DNA of 42,722 nt, taken from NCBI RefSeq assembly GCF_013284055.1, contig NZ_CP054144.1, forward strand, positions 1-42,722. Direction: 5' to 3'. The stretch comes from Deefgea piscis (GTDB lineage: Bacteria > Pseudomonadota > Gammaproteobacteria > Burkholderiales > Chitinibacteraceae). Numbering within the stretch: position 1 is the first letter of the stretch; each line of letters begins with the position of its first letter. The position numbers and the translations under genes are program-made. The notes below the pieces were generated by a model. That model made no database searches and was not told the DNA's origin. It saw only the letters and a list, made by a program, of their open reading frames with translations. Below are positions 16,751-23,414 of this stretch, piece by piece.

Positions 16751-16906
16751 CTGGAACCTCCAAAGTAACCCAGCCCTCCGGCCTGCTGGCCTCCAGACTG
16801 GCCGTCACTGGGCTGCTGCCCAGCTCGGCAAGGGCTTCGCCTGCTGGCTCAACCCTTCAAAGCATTTTGATAAGCACACAAAATACAAAAACAAACCCAA
16901 TGATCG
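16751..16906. other. Short gene-free gap after rep, candidate oriV
   Basis: About 155 bp between the rep stop and the 80-residue gene, with GC-rich inverted motifs such as GGCCTGCTGGCC (16790-16801) and CTGGGCTGCTGCCCAG. ColE2-type replicases initiate at a compact origin just 3' of rep, so this is one plausible place. No iterons were found. Confidence 0.35.
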
Positions 16907-18127
16907 CTATATTTCAGGTAGAGCTAGAAAAAAATCAGCATCAAAACCCACAGCATCCCCAACCCCTAAAGTGCCCCCCTGCGGGGCAGATACCTGATGT
17001 GCAGCATACTTAACATCAAGGGGAGCCGGATTAGTTGCCCGGAGTGTCACCACAGAAAGCGGCTTTTTGACCTCTTCCAGCACATGCTTGTACTTGGCCA
17101 CAGTCTGCCGTGATAGGCTTGCAGCCTGTGCAATGGCCTCATGCAACAGCGCTTTCCCCTGTTGCTGCAATGCCCGGCAAGCAGCGCGAATCCGGCCTTC
17201 AGTTTTCTGTTTGCGGGCAGAATGGGTGCGTTCCGCCGCCAGCGCCTGCTTTTCTGGCAGCGATAGGCTTTGATCGAGCTGCATCACCCCACGATGGCAA
17301 CGCCCTGACCCGGTGTACTTGTCCCACGTCCAGCGGGCGACGGACTTCACCGTGGCCCGCAGATCGGACAAGCTCAAATCAGCTGAAAAGCCAAGATTCC
17401 GAAAAGCGTTGTGATTGTGTACAAAGGCTTCCAGCAAGCGCGTAAAGCTCAAAAATGAGCCCTCTTCCTTCTGCCGATTAACGATTGAATAGGCATAGAA
17501 GCGCAGCTTCTCGAACATGATGCAGTTACGCGAGTGAGAAACGGCATCCAGATTGGGGCTTTTCGCCCACGGCGAAGCGCTGGCCAACTCAACGCTGTCG
17601 GCTAGTTCGGAAAGCTCATAGACATGACTGTGTAGTTCTGAAGTCCGCCACCATTGATGCCCAGGAGTTTTGGCAACAGGGCCGCTGTGATATTCAGGGT
17701 CAGCATTCAACTCGCGGGACCATGCCGAATAGATCGCCTTCATGTACTGGATCGGCTTGGATCGAGCGCGCTCTGACGTGCAAACGGGAGCGATCGCGTA
17801 GTAGAGATGCGCGTGGCCGCTTTGTCGGTTCTGAACAATCAGATTTGGCTCGGGTAGTCCTTTGTCTTGCCAGATCATTGCATTGTCGTGGTCAAGGTCA
17901 AAGATCAACCAACTAACAAAACCAGCCCGGTTAATTTGCATGTAGGGGTATTTGATCGCGTAGTCGCGGGGGCGGATCAGTGCAGCTGTCTTGTTATCGC
18001 TACAGCGCGCTAGATAGGCCGCTTCTTCCAGCAGCCGGTGCAGCGCAGTGCCTTCCTGCTGGAAGCGCTGCAACAGCTCGTTTTCAATAACAGAAGCGCT
18101 TGATTCACTTTTTAAAGGTTGTGCCAT
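16907..18127 (-). CDS. repA: ColE2-type replication protein (replicase/primase)
   Basis: A protein of about 406 residues with the replicase signature: YPYMQINRAGFVSWLIFDLDHD, then PNLIVQNRQSGHAHLYYAI, and a PriCT-like region (ARWTWDKYTGSGRCHRG). A C-terminal helix-turn-helix segment, EAIAQAASLSRQTVAKYKHVL, probably contacts the origin. ColE2-type Rep both binds the origin and synthesises the primer, so a single protein is enough. ATG 18127 is preferred over 18154. Expression is probably set by the antisense RNA just upstream. Confidence 0.9.
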   Translation of the reverse strand: MAQPLKSESSASVIENELLQRFQQEGTALHRLLEEAAYLARCSDNKTAALIRPRDYAIKYPYMQINRAGFVSWLIFDLDHDNAMIWQDKGLPEPNLIVQNRQSGHAHLYYAIAPVCTSERARSKPIQYMKAIYSAWSRELNADPEYHSGPVAKTPGHQWWRTSELHSHVYELSELADSVELASASPWAKSPNLDAVSHSRNCIMFEKLRFYAYSIVNRQKEEGSFLSFTRLLEAFVHNHNAFRNLGFSADLSLSDLRATVKSVARWTWDKYTGSGRCHRGVMQLDQSLSLPEKQALAAERTHSARKQKTEGRIRAACRALQQQGKALLHEAIAQAASLSRQTVAKYKHVLEEVKKPLSVVTLRATNPAPLDVKYAAHQVSAPQGGTLGVGDAVGFDADFFLALPEI

Positions 18128-18159
18128 ACCCTGCCACCCGCTAAGCGGTCGCAAAAATC

Positions 18160-18188
18160 TTGCAAAAAGGGGAGTTGGTCAGTAGAAT
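18160..18188 (+). promoter_or_regulatory. Promoter for a countertranscript RNA against the rep leader
   Basis: TTGCAA (18160-18165) and TAGAAT (18183-18188) are separated by exactly 17 bp on the plus strand, facing away from rep and into its leader. This is a strong sigma-70 match with optimal spacing. Confidence 0.65.
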
Positions 18189-18194
18189 CAAGGA

Positions 18195-18314
18195 TGCATG
18201 TTCTCCTTGAGTTTTGCTTTTCAAAAGGTCGCCAAACCTAGAAAGACTCTACAGTGCCAACAGCCCTACCCGATCATGCAAAAGCCGCCTCGCCAAAGGC
18301 GGCTTTTTGCTTTT
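18195..18314 (+). ncRNA. Candidate antisense RNA controlling rep (RNAI-like)
   Basis: Transcription from the promoter at 18160-18188 would start near 18195 and end at the hairpin terminator at 18281-18314, giving about 120 nt fully antisense to the rep mRNA leader. ColE2 plasmids control copy number with an RNAI of similar size in the same position. Promoter, terminator and location are seen; the RNA and its role are inferred. Confidence 0.6.
18280..18314 (+). terminator. Intrinsic terminator of the antisense RNA
   Basis: The stem AAAGCCGCCT/AGGCGGCTTT with a short loop is followed by TTTGCTTTT on the plus strand. It closes the candidate countertranscript and is also a stable hairpin in the rep leader read from the other strand. 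Confidence 0.75.
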
Positions 18315-18324
18315 CTAGTCTGTT

Positions 18325-18612
18325 CTATTCTTCATCTATTTTCCGAGTTGCATTTTTTGGAACCCAAGGCTCAAGGTTCATCGAAAATTCAGTCACACCC
18401 AACTGCTTAATTGCGCTGGCTGCACCATCAATACTTTTAAAATAACGCATGCCGCCGCGTGCAGCGCCCAACACAGACTCTGCGCCGTTTACACGAAAGA
18501 CTACAACCAGTCCTTCTGGTTCTGCTCGAACACTTGCAGCCGTGATTCCGCCAAAGCCTGCAAACTGCTTGGCAGCCCTCGGCTCAACGATATTTACAAA
18601 TAAGTCAGCCAC
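18325..18612 (-). CDS. Hypothetical plasmid backbone protein
   Basis: About 95 residues from a GTG at 18612 with GGGG upstream; in-frame ATGs at 18651 and 18675 are alternatives without ribosome-binding sites. Its core, ITAASVRAEPEGLVVVF, then LGAARGGMRYFKSIDGAASAIKQLGV, looks like a small alpha/beta domain. I think related proteins occur on other proteobacterial plasmids, but the function is unknown. It lies between the partition genes and rep. Confidence 0.55.
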   Translation of the reverse strand: MADLFVNIVEPRAAKQFAGFGGITAASVRAEPEGLVVVFRVNGAESVLGAARGGMRYFKSIDGAASAIKQLGVTEFSMNLEPWVPKNATRKIDEE

Positions 18613-18740
18613 ATTTATACCCCAATTTTTTGCATCGTGCAAATTATGCATCAATAGTAATTCACGTTGAAACAAAAATCAATTTCGTACCATGAAAAGC
18701 TAAGAAACCATCAATTTGTCAAAAACGTGCAATGACAAAA

Positions 18741-18823
18741 TTCTAACAAGTTAGTTAGATAGATAACTAGTTAGTTAGTTATCTATCTAGTTATATTGTT
18801 ATCAAGTTAGCTAGATAACTTGA
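18741..18823. repeat. CTAG/GTTA-type repeat block downstream of the partition genes, copy B
   Basis: A dense run of TTAGTTAG, ATCTAG and TAGATAAC units, including a perfect 13-bp inverted repeat AGATAGATAACTA (18757-18769) / TAGTTATCTATCT (18776-18788). The block runs into the last codons of the ribbon-helix-helix gene. With 19735-19886 it brackets the parA operon, so it is a candidate centromere (parS) array. Confidence 0.75.
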
Positions 18824-19100
18824 GATACGTTCGTAATGCGTCTTCAACCAGCTCCGTCTCGGTGACGCGAGTTCCCGTTTTCTCTGTTCTTTCAAAGGCT
18901 TCGCGACGTAAAGCTACGATCAAATCAACTGGTAAGCGAAATGCTTTTTGCTCTTTGGGCTGAGTCGTTACAGCCGCCGCATCCGGTTTGCTATCCCCAG
19001 TAGCGGGCTTTTCAGCTTGGTCTGCACCAGCGCCATCTAAAAATGCATTCACATCTTTCTTGGGTGAGCCCAGTTTGCTCAGGTCTGGTTTGCCTCTCAT
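18807..19100 (-). CDS. Ribbon-helix-helix partition partner of ParA
   Basis: A 97-residue protein with a disordered, Ala/Asp/Pro-rich N-terminal half and a C-terminal domain (EQKAFRLPVDLIVALRREAFERTEKTG, then ELVEDALRTYL) that has the strand-helix-helix pattern of a ribbon-helix-helix DNA binder. Its ATG overlaps the parA stop (ATGA), the usual layout for type Ib partition loci in which a small RHH protein binds the centromere and stimulates the ATPase. The final residues LKLSS are encoded by the adjacent repeat array. Confidence 0.8.
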   Translation of the reverse strand: MRGKPDLSKLGSPKKDVNAFLDGAGADQAEKPATGDSKPDAAAVTTQPKEQKAFRLPVDLIVALRREAFERTEKTGTRVTETELVEDALRTYLKLSS

Positions 19101-19723
19101 TCCAGCACCTCACGGAAAAAGGCTTCCATTTCGGCAATCGCAGATTGATCCCGGCCCAACTCTAAAACAACAGCACCTTCGCCGATAGCGCGGCGAAATG
19201 CCACACGCTCACAAACTTTGGTCGGTAGTACACGCAAGCTATGCTCAGCCAAAAACTCAAGCATCTCGGCGGCATCTTTAGTACGCGGGTCAACACGGGT
19301 CAGCAGAACACGAACATCCAGCTCCGGGTTGTAATCGCGGGCCATCTCAACCACCTCAAGCAAATCGGTCATGGCCGCAGCGTCAAGGTTAGAAGCGCCA
19401 ATTGGAATGATGGCGCGCTGCGCCAACAGAAGAGCCGAACGCAAACCAACTGAGTCACGACCACCGGCATCCACCACCACATGCTCAAACCCAGCAGCAA
19501 GTTGCTTGCCTTCAGCCAAAATCGCTTTGCCGGTTAGGCAGGTTGTTGTTGGGGATGGATTGAAATCCGTCTCACGCCGCCATGCTGCCCAGCTCGCAGC
19601 GCTGGCCTGCGGATCGCCATCAATAAGAAGCGTTTTGCCTTGCCGCGCTAACATCACGGCGAGATGGACTGCGGTCGTTGTTTTGCCAACACCGCCTTTT
19701 GTATTCACAACAGCAAATCGCAT
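19097..19723 (-). CDS. parA: ParA-type partition ATPase
   Basis: A 208-residue P-loop ATPase with the deviant Walker A motif KGGVGKTT at residues 9-16, Walker A' in LLIDGDPQ and Walker B-like VVVDAGG. The short length without an N-terminal helix-turn-helix marks a type Ib ParA, which positions plasmid copies on the nucleoid. It is first in an operon with the ribbon-helix-helix partner and preceded by the repeat array 19735-19886, the likely centromere and operator. Confidence 0.92.
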   Translation of the reverse strand: MRFAVVNTKGGVGKTTTAVHLAVMLARQGKTLLIDGDPQASAASWAAWRRETDFNPSPTTTCLTGKAILAEGKQLAAGFEHVVVDAGGRDSVGLRSALLLAQRAIIPIGASNLDAAAMTDLLEVVEMARDYNPELDVRVLLTRVDPRTKDAAEMLEFLAEHSLRVLPTKVCERVAFRRAIGEGAVVLELGRDQSAIAEMEAFFREVLE

Positions 19724-19734
19724 ACAGCCTCCGA

Positions 19735-19886
19735 GCTATCAAGTTACCTAGTTAACAAGTTATACATTCAATGAAGTGACTGTATATCACTCTTCAGAAA
19801 AAGGCAAAACAATTGTATAACATGATAACTAGTTATACAGTCACCTAGGTACCATGATAAAAAGCACCCTAGTTAGCTTTATAACG
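19735..19886. repeat. parS: Candidate centromere upstream of parA, copy C
   Basis: The 280-bp gap before parA contains several CTAG/GTTA units, for example AAGTTACCTAGTTAACAAG (19741-19759). It also has an inverted pair GTATAAC (19815-19821) / GTTATAC (19832-19838) and a second small dyad AGTGA/TCACT near 19783-19800. Type Ib partition loci carry such repeats upstream of parA, bound by the small partner protein. Confidence 0.65.
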
Positions 19887-20006
19887 AGATGTTGCAACGC
19901 CGTTACGCAAGCACCGCACAGCTTATGGAACACGTCAGTTAGGCGTATAACGTAAAGCCAAAATTTATGGCGTAGCACAGCAACCTTTTCTCGGAGCATC
20001 TGACCA

Positions 20007-20477
20007 GTGAAGCATCTTTTCCAAATACTCGTACTTTCCGTCGCGGCATCAACGGCCATTGCAGCCCCATCTAAACTTGTGCCCATCTCAGCAGAGCAGC
20101 AGTCGGCAATCCAAACCCAATTTGAAGTCAAAACCAAAGACAAGAATTTAGCGGAAGCGGTTGGCCAAGCCAAAGAGAACATCGGAAAGTTTCTTGAGGT
20201 CGAATCCTGCATTGCCAATTTCAGCGGCTCGCAACTGAACTTATATGCAGCACCGGGAAAACAATTTGCGGACATGAACTACTGGCCCGTTATGGCCAGT
20301 GCACGCAAGCATGTACGTGACACATGCGTAACCGTTACGAAGATTCAGGGCTGGAAGTTATCGGCCAAGAACAGCCTTGTATTTGAAGTGGTCTACACAG
20401 CGGACGACAGCGGCGAAATCGTGAAGAAGCATTACGAAGTCCAGAAGCAGGGCGATGACAGCTGGCTATTCATTTAA
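20007..20477 (+). CDS. Exported protein of unknown function
   Basis: A 156-residue protein with a signal peptide (MKHLFQILVLSVAASTAIA, then APSK). The mature domain has two Cys (VESCIANF, VRDTCVTV) and ends in HYEVQKQGDDSWLFI, an arrangement like small periplasmic alpha/beta domains. The start is GTG at 20007 with GGAG upstream. It is alone on its strand after the centromere region and is followed by a repeat copy at 20491. No family recognised. Confidence 0.65.
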   Translation: MKHLFQILVLSVAASTAIAAPSKLVPISAEQQSAIQTQFEVKTKDKNLAEAVGQAKENIGKFLEVESCIANFSGSQLNLYAAPGKQFADMNYWPVMASARKHVRDTCVTVTKIQGWKLSAKNSLVFEVVYTADDSGEIVKKHYEVQKQGDDSWLFI

Positions 20478-20490
20478 CAGGAACGGCGTA

Positions 20491-20541
20491 CAGTTACATA
20501 GCTACCAATATAACTTGTTACCTAGCTATCTAGGTAACAAT
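20491..20541. repeat. CTAG/GTTA-type repeat, copy D
   Basis: Contains a perfect 9-bp inverted repeat, GTTACCTAG (20517-20525) and CTAGGTAAC (20530-20538), plus flanking TAGCTA and TAACTTG units. It lies between two plus-strand genes and shares sequence with the blocks around parA. Confidence 0.75.
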
Positions 20542-20554
20542 CAGGGCATACGAA

Positions 20555-21322
20555 ATGAGCACAGAAATAATTAGAATTTTAGTTCCCGGCGACGATCAAG
20601 ACACCAATGCAATTTCAATGGCATTTAGTTATGCAGAACAAATATATGAACTAAAGAAAGGCGAAGACTGTGAAGTGATCCTGTTTGCTCCCGGCAAAGA
20701 CAGCCTAAAATTCACAACGCTATCTTCCGCACTTGGCGAAAAAAACGCAAAAACGCTGCATGATGGAGGTAGTCTTGCCCTGCCATCAGGCATTCGCATG
20801 CGAGCAGAGACAATCAGAACATTGAAGTGGCTCAACAAGCCTAGCATCGTCATCTCTGTTTACTCTGATCAGAAAATGCTGGACCAAATCGACTCGACAA
20901 AGAACGTAATCGGCATTATTGCAGTACCCTACGCTCCTGATGCTCTAGAGTCATGGCAACAAACATGGTCTCCGATTGTGCATGGCGCAGCAACAGAGCA
21001 ACCCACCAAAAAGCTACTTAATGATCCGCTCTTTGAACAAGCCTTAGTGTCACTGACAGCCAGTATCAATTTATCGCACACAGTATTACACCCACGCGAT
21101 AAAGAGCACACAGAACAAACGCTACGAATCCTCAGAGCCAATGATCACAAAGAAGAAACAGAGAATATTCGCTCATGGGCAATCAAGCATGGCTGGCACC
21201 CAAAAGCCGCTGATGAGCTAGAAAAATTAGCTCAGAGAATTTTATCTATGGCATCAAAGCCTAAAATGTCAGACCCAGCGTTAGCCCAGCGCAGGTATGA
21301 TTATTGGCGCTCAAAAATCTAG
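20555..21322 (+). CDS. Unrecognised 255-residue protein
   Basis: I do not recognise this protein. It is soluble, without signal peptide or membrane segments. The N-terminal region (IRILVPGDDQDTNAISMAFSYAEQ, then EVILFAPG, then PSIVISVY) has the strand-helix alternation of a Rossmann-like domain. The C-terminal region after about residue 170 is helical and ends in LAQRRYDYWRSKI. It is convergent with the two-gene operon at 21391-22985, whose second protein has a loosely similar N-terminal fold pattern. Base composition is more AT-rich than the replication core. Confidence 0.6.
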   Translation: MSTEIIRILVPGDDQDTNAISMAFSYAEQIYELKKGEDCEVILFAPGKDSLKFTTLSSALGEKNAKTLHDGGSLALPSGIRMRAETIRTLKWLNKPSIVISVYSDQKMLDQIDSTKNVIGIIAVPYAPDALESWQQTWSPIVHGAATEQPTKKLLNDPLFEQALVSLTASINLSHTVLHPRDKEHTEQTLRILRANDHKEETENIRSWAIKHGWHPKAADELEKLAQRILSMASKPKMSDPALAQRRYDYWRSKI

Positions 21323-21340
21323 CATATAGCCACCGACCAA

Positions 21341-21380
21341 AGCTAACTAGATAACTTGATAGCAAGTAATCTAGTTAGCT
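21341..21380. repeat. CTAG/GTTA-type inverted repeat, copy E
   Basis: A perfect 12-bp inverted repeat AGCTAACTAGAT (21341-21352) / ATCTAGTTAGCT (21369-21380) with a TAACTTGATAGCAAG loop. It sits between two convergent genes, like copy A at 4123-4162. Confidence 0.75.
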
Positions 21381-21390
21381 CACAGCATTT

Positions 21391-22449
21391 TCAAATGTCT
21401 CCATAAATATCGATCATTCCTCGAACTGCTTGCTTAACATCGCCCTGCTGCAAAGCAGTTGCAAATATTTGCTTCAGCTCAACAAACTCATCAGGGTTCA
21501 GTGTCATCTGATGCCCATAGTAACGCCAATGATAACTCTCCATGCAATTTGGTATTGGCGCTGATAACCAATAACAACTACTACTTGCAGACAAATTATC
21601 CTCGGAAACTTCATTGAAAATCTGAACTAATTCTTGAAACTGAAGGAAACTATTTATTGGATGAATTGAACGATGCGTTGACAACTCCAATCCAGCAGTA
21701 AATGAATCACCAGATACCAATATATTCAACCAGTATCTATCCGACTTTATTGGCCTGATAGGACTGGCCATAAAGTTTCTTTCTTTCTCATACAAAGGCG
21801 TTTTTGTTCTTTGATACACAGCACGTATCACAACAGGCAATAAATCCGACAAATAAGGCAAAAGAACATCATTAAGTTCTAGCACATTTATGTCAGCAAT
21901 CTCATCTCGCATCGCTACATTGAAATTTCTAGCGCCAAACTCGGCTTCAGAATTTGAAATGAGTTGAGGCATATTTTGTACGATAGCATCTATACTTTTA
22001 AGTAAGTCCTTCTCACCTGTTTGCCGCAGGTTTGATTTAAAGTATCTATCATTACTATCTTTACCAGATAATTTTCTCCATGCAGAAAAAGCCATTAAAG
22101 CCGCTTTATAGTATTGGCCATTAACAGCTTGTCTAGCATTTTTTTGATAGGCGTCATTGATTAAGTAAGATACCAGCTCCCATTGAGAGCGCCTTAATGG
22201 ACTGTTCGATTTATATAACCGAATAATTTCTCGAACAGAACTAGCCACATTTGCCAATAAATCACCGAACTCCGCATTTTGCACACTTGCAGATTCCAGT
22301 AATGATCGCGCTAGATCAGATGTACTTGTTTTTTTTCCAGAAGCACTAAACCGCTCTTTTAGCGCCTCAAAACGCTTCATAAAGACGTCATCAACGCGGA
22401 AACTAATTAGTTTATTTTGATCATCTTGTTTCGAATCATTTTTGCTCAT
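21391..22449 (-). CDS. Unrecognised 352-residue protein with possible RHH-like N-terminus
   Basis: Residues about 15-55 (KLISFRVDDVFMKRFEALKERF, then STSDLARSLLESA) have the spacing of a ribbon-helix-helix DNA-binding domain. The remaining 300 residues are a mostly helical region with no family I recognise. ATG 22449 is chosen because GGAA lies six bases upstream; TTG 22461 would extend by four residues. It lies 14 bp after the stop of the 173-residue gene, so the two form an operon. A regulator or toxin-antitoxin-like role is possible, but nothing decisive is seen. Confidence 0.6.
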   Translation of the reverse strand: MSKNDSKQDDQNKLISFRVDDVFMKRFEALKERFSASGKKTSTSDLARSLLESASVQNAEFGDLLANVASSVREIIRLYKSNSPLRRSQWELVSYLINDAYQKNARQAVNGQYYKAALMAFSAWRKLSGKDSNDRYFKSNLRQTGEKDLLKSIDAIVQNMPQLISNSEAEFGARNFNVAMRDEIADINVLELNDVLLPYLSDLLPVVIRAVYQRTKTPLYEKERNFMASPIRPIKSDRYWLNILVSGDSFTAGLELSTHRSIHPINSFLQFQELVQIFNEVSEDNLSASSSCYWLSAPIPNCMESYHWRYYGHQMTLNPDEFVELKQIFATALQQGDVKQAVRGMIDIYGDI

Positions 22450-22463
22450 GATCATTTCCAACT

Positions 22464-22985
22464 TTAGATAACATCAAATTTATTCAAAATTTTAATTCGC
22501 TGATCTTCTGGCAAACCATGATGCACATCTATAATCTTCACGCGACAAACGCCACCGCGCAATTGATATGAATTCGCATGTACAGCGATTGGTGTCACAC
22601 CACCTAAAAATCTGGCCTTAATTTTGTCCAAAAAACTAGCATAGATTACTGCATCACATGAACCGCCACGCATAGCCAGATCAAATGTGTCTGGTTGCAA
22701 TATCCATTGCGATACAGGTCTGCGACCCCCTTCATCTGGCAATCCGGCGTAATAGCATTCAATAAAATCAAGCCGACATCCACTTAATTCATCGGCAATC
22801 ACTTTGTTTACAAGAAAATCAGGAACATCACCAAAAGAGCAGAACGTAGCCCCAATATTTCTGGCCGTAGAAAGCTCGACGAACAAGATTTGTGCGGTAG
22901 CTAACTCTTTTACCTTTGACAGCGCTATAGCGTATTGAGCAAGACAAGGCTGCAAAGAGTTCCCGGGATAAAAAATATGTTTCAT
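22464..22985 (-). CDS. Unrecognised 173-residue protein
   Basis: Start at ATG 22985 is supported by GGAG five bases upstream; an upstream in-frame ATG at 23027 lacks one. The protein begins MKHIFYPGNSLQPCLAQYAIAL and shows alternating strand and helix segments (TAQILFVELSTARN, GSCDAVIYASF, VCRVKIIDVHHGL), suggesting an alpha/beta fold. It is the first gene of a two-gene minus-strand operon. Function unknown. Confidence 0.6.
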   Translation of the reverse strand: MKHIFYPGNSLQPCLAQYAIALSKVKELATAQILFVELSTARNIGATFCSFGDVPDFLVNKVIADELSGCRLDFIECYYAGLPDEGGRRPVSQWILQPDTFDLAMRGGSCDAVIYASFLDKIKARFLGGVTPIAVHANSYQLRGGVCRVKIIDVHHGLPEDQRIKILNKFDVI

Positions 22986-23170
22986 GCCAACTCCAGTATA
23001 CGTGCAATGATTTTTAGATTTACACAAAATTTAGGCGTAAGCAAGCCTTACTTGTCAAACGTGGATTGGCCGCAACCAACCTGTTGGTCTACTCATACTG
23101 CAATGAAAAGTCCAATCACATGAGCATTTAGAAAACGTAGCGGCCTGTTTATGTGATGGGGACAGGATGT

Positions 23171-23251
23171 AGTCATCTAGTTATCAAATCTAAATGCCAC
23201 TTAGCCATCTAGGTAGCAAGTTATCTTGCTAACTAGGTAACTTGCTATCTT
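23171..23251. repeat. CTAG/GTTA-type repeat block, copy F
   Basis: An 80-bp run of CATCTAG, TAGGTAGCAAG, TTATCTTGC and AACTAGGTAACTTGC units between the backbone and the first IS element. It is the last copy of the family on the replication side; none was found in the 25-42 kb accessory region. Confidence 0.7.
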
Positions 23252-23294
23252 CTATTTTAAAGGTACTTCTCTAGACTGAATCGCCCCGAGTTTT

Positions 23295-23414
23295 CTAGAC
23301 ACTGCCAAGCCTTTCGAAATACTGCTTTTCATACTCTACTGGTGATAGCCCATTATTGAAACTATGGCGGCGCTTGGGGTCGTAAAACATCTCGATATAA
23401 TTGAACACACACAT
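23295..23414 (-). pseudogene. IS3-family transposase remnant (3' end)
   Basis: The minus strand reads FNYIEMFYDPKRRHSFNN, then GLSPVEYEKQYFERLG and a stop. This is the C-terminal end of an IS3-family OrfB of a different type from the neighbouring intact element. It is cut off exactly where the inverted repeat of the next IS begins (23415). Confidence 0.8.

Noticed and set aside
18198-18410. A 70-codon plus-strand frame overlapping the antisense RNA and terminator
   Set aside because: It runs through a strong terminator hairpin and into the 3' end of the opposite gene. The hairpin structure explains the region better.
18741-19886. Replication iterons
   Set aside because: The replicase is ColE2-type, which does not use long iteron arrays, and the blocks bracket parA rather than rep.
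18741-23251. CRISPR array as explanation for the repeats
   Set aside because: Repeat units are short, degenerate and palindromic, without regular 30-40 bp spacers, and no cas genes are present.
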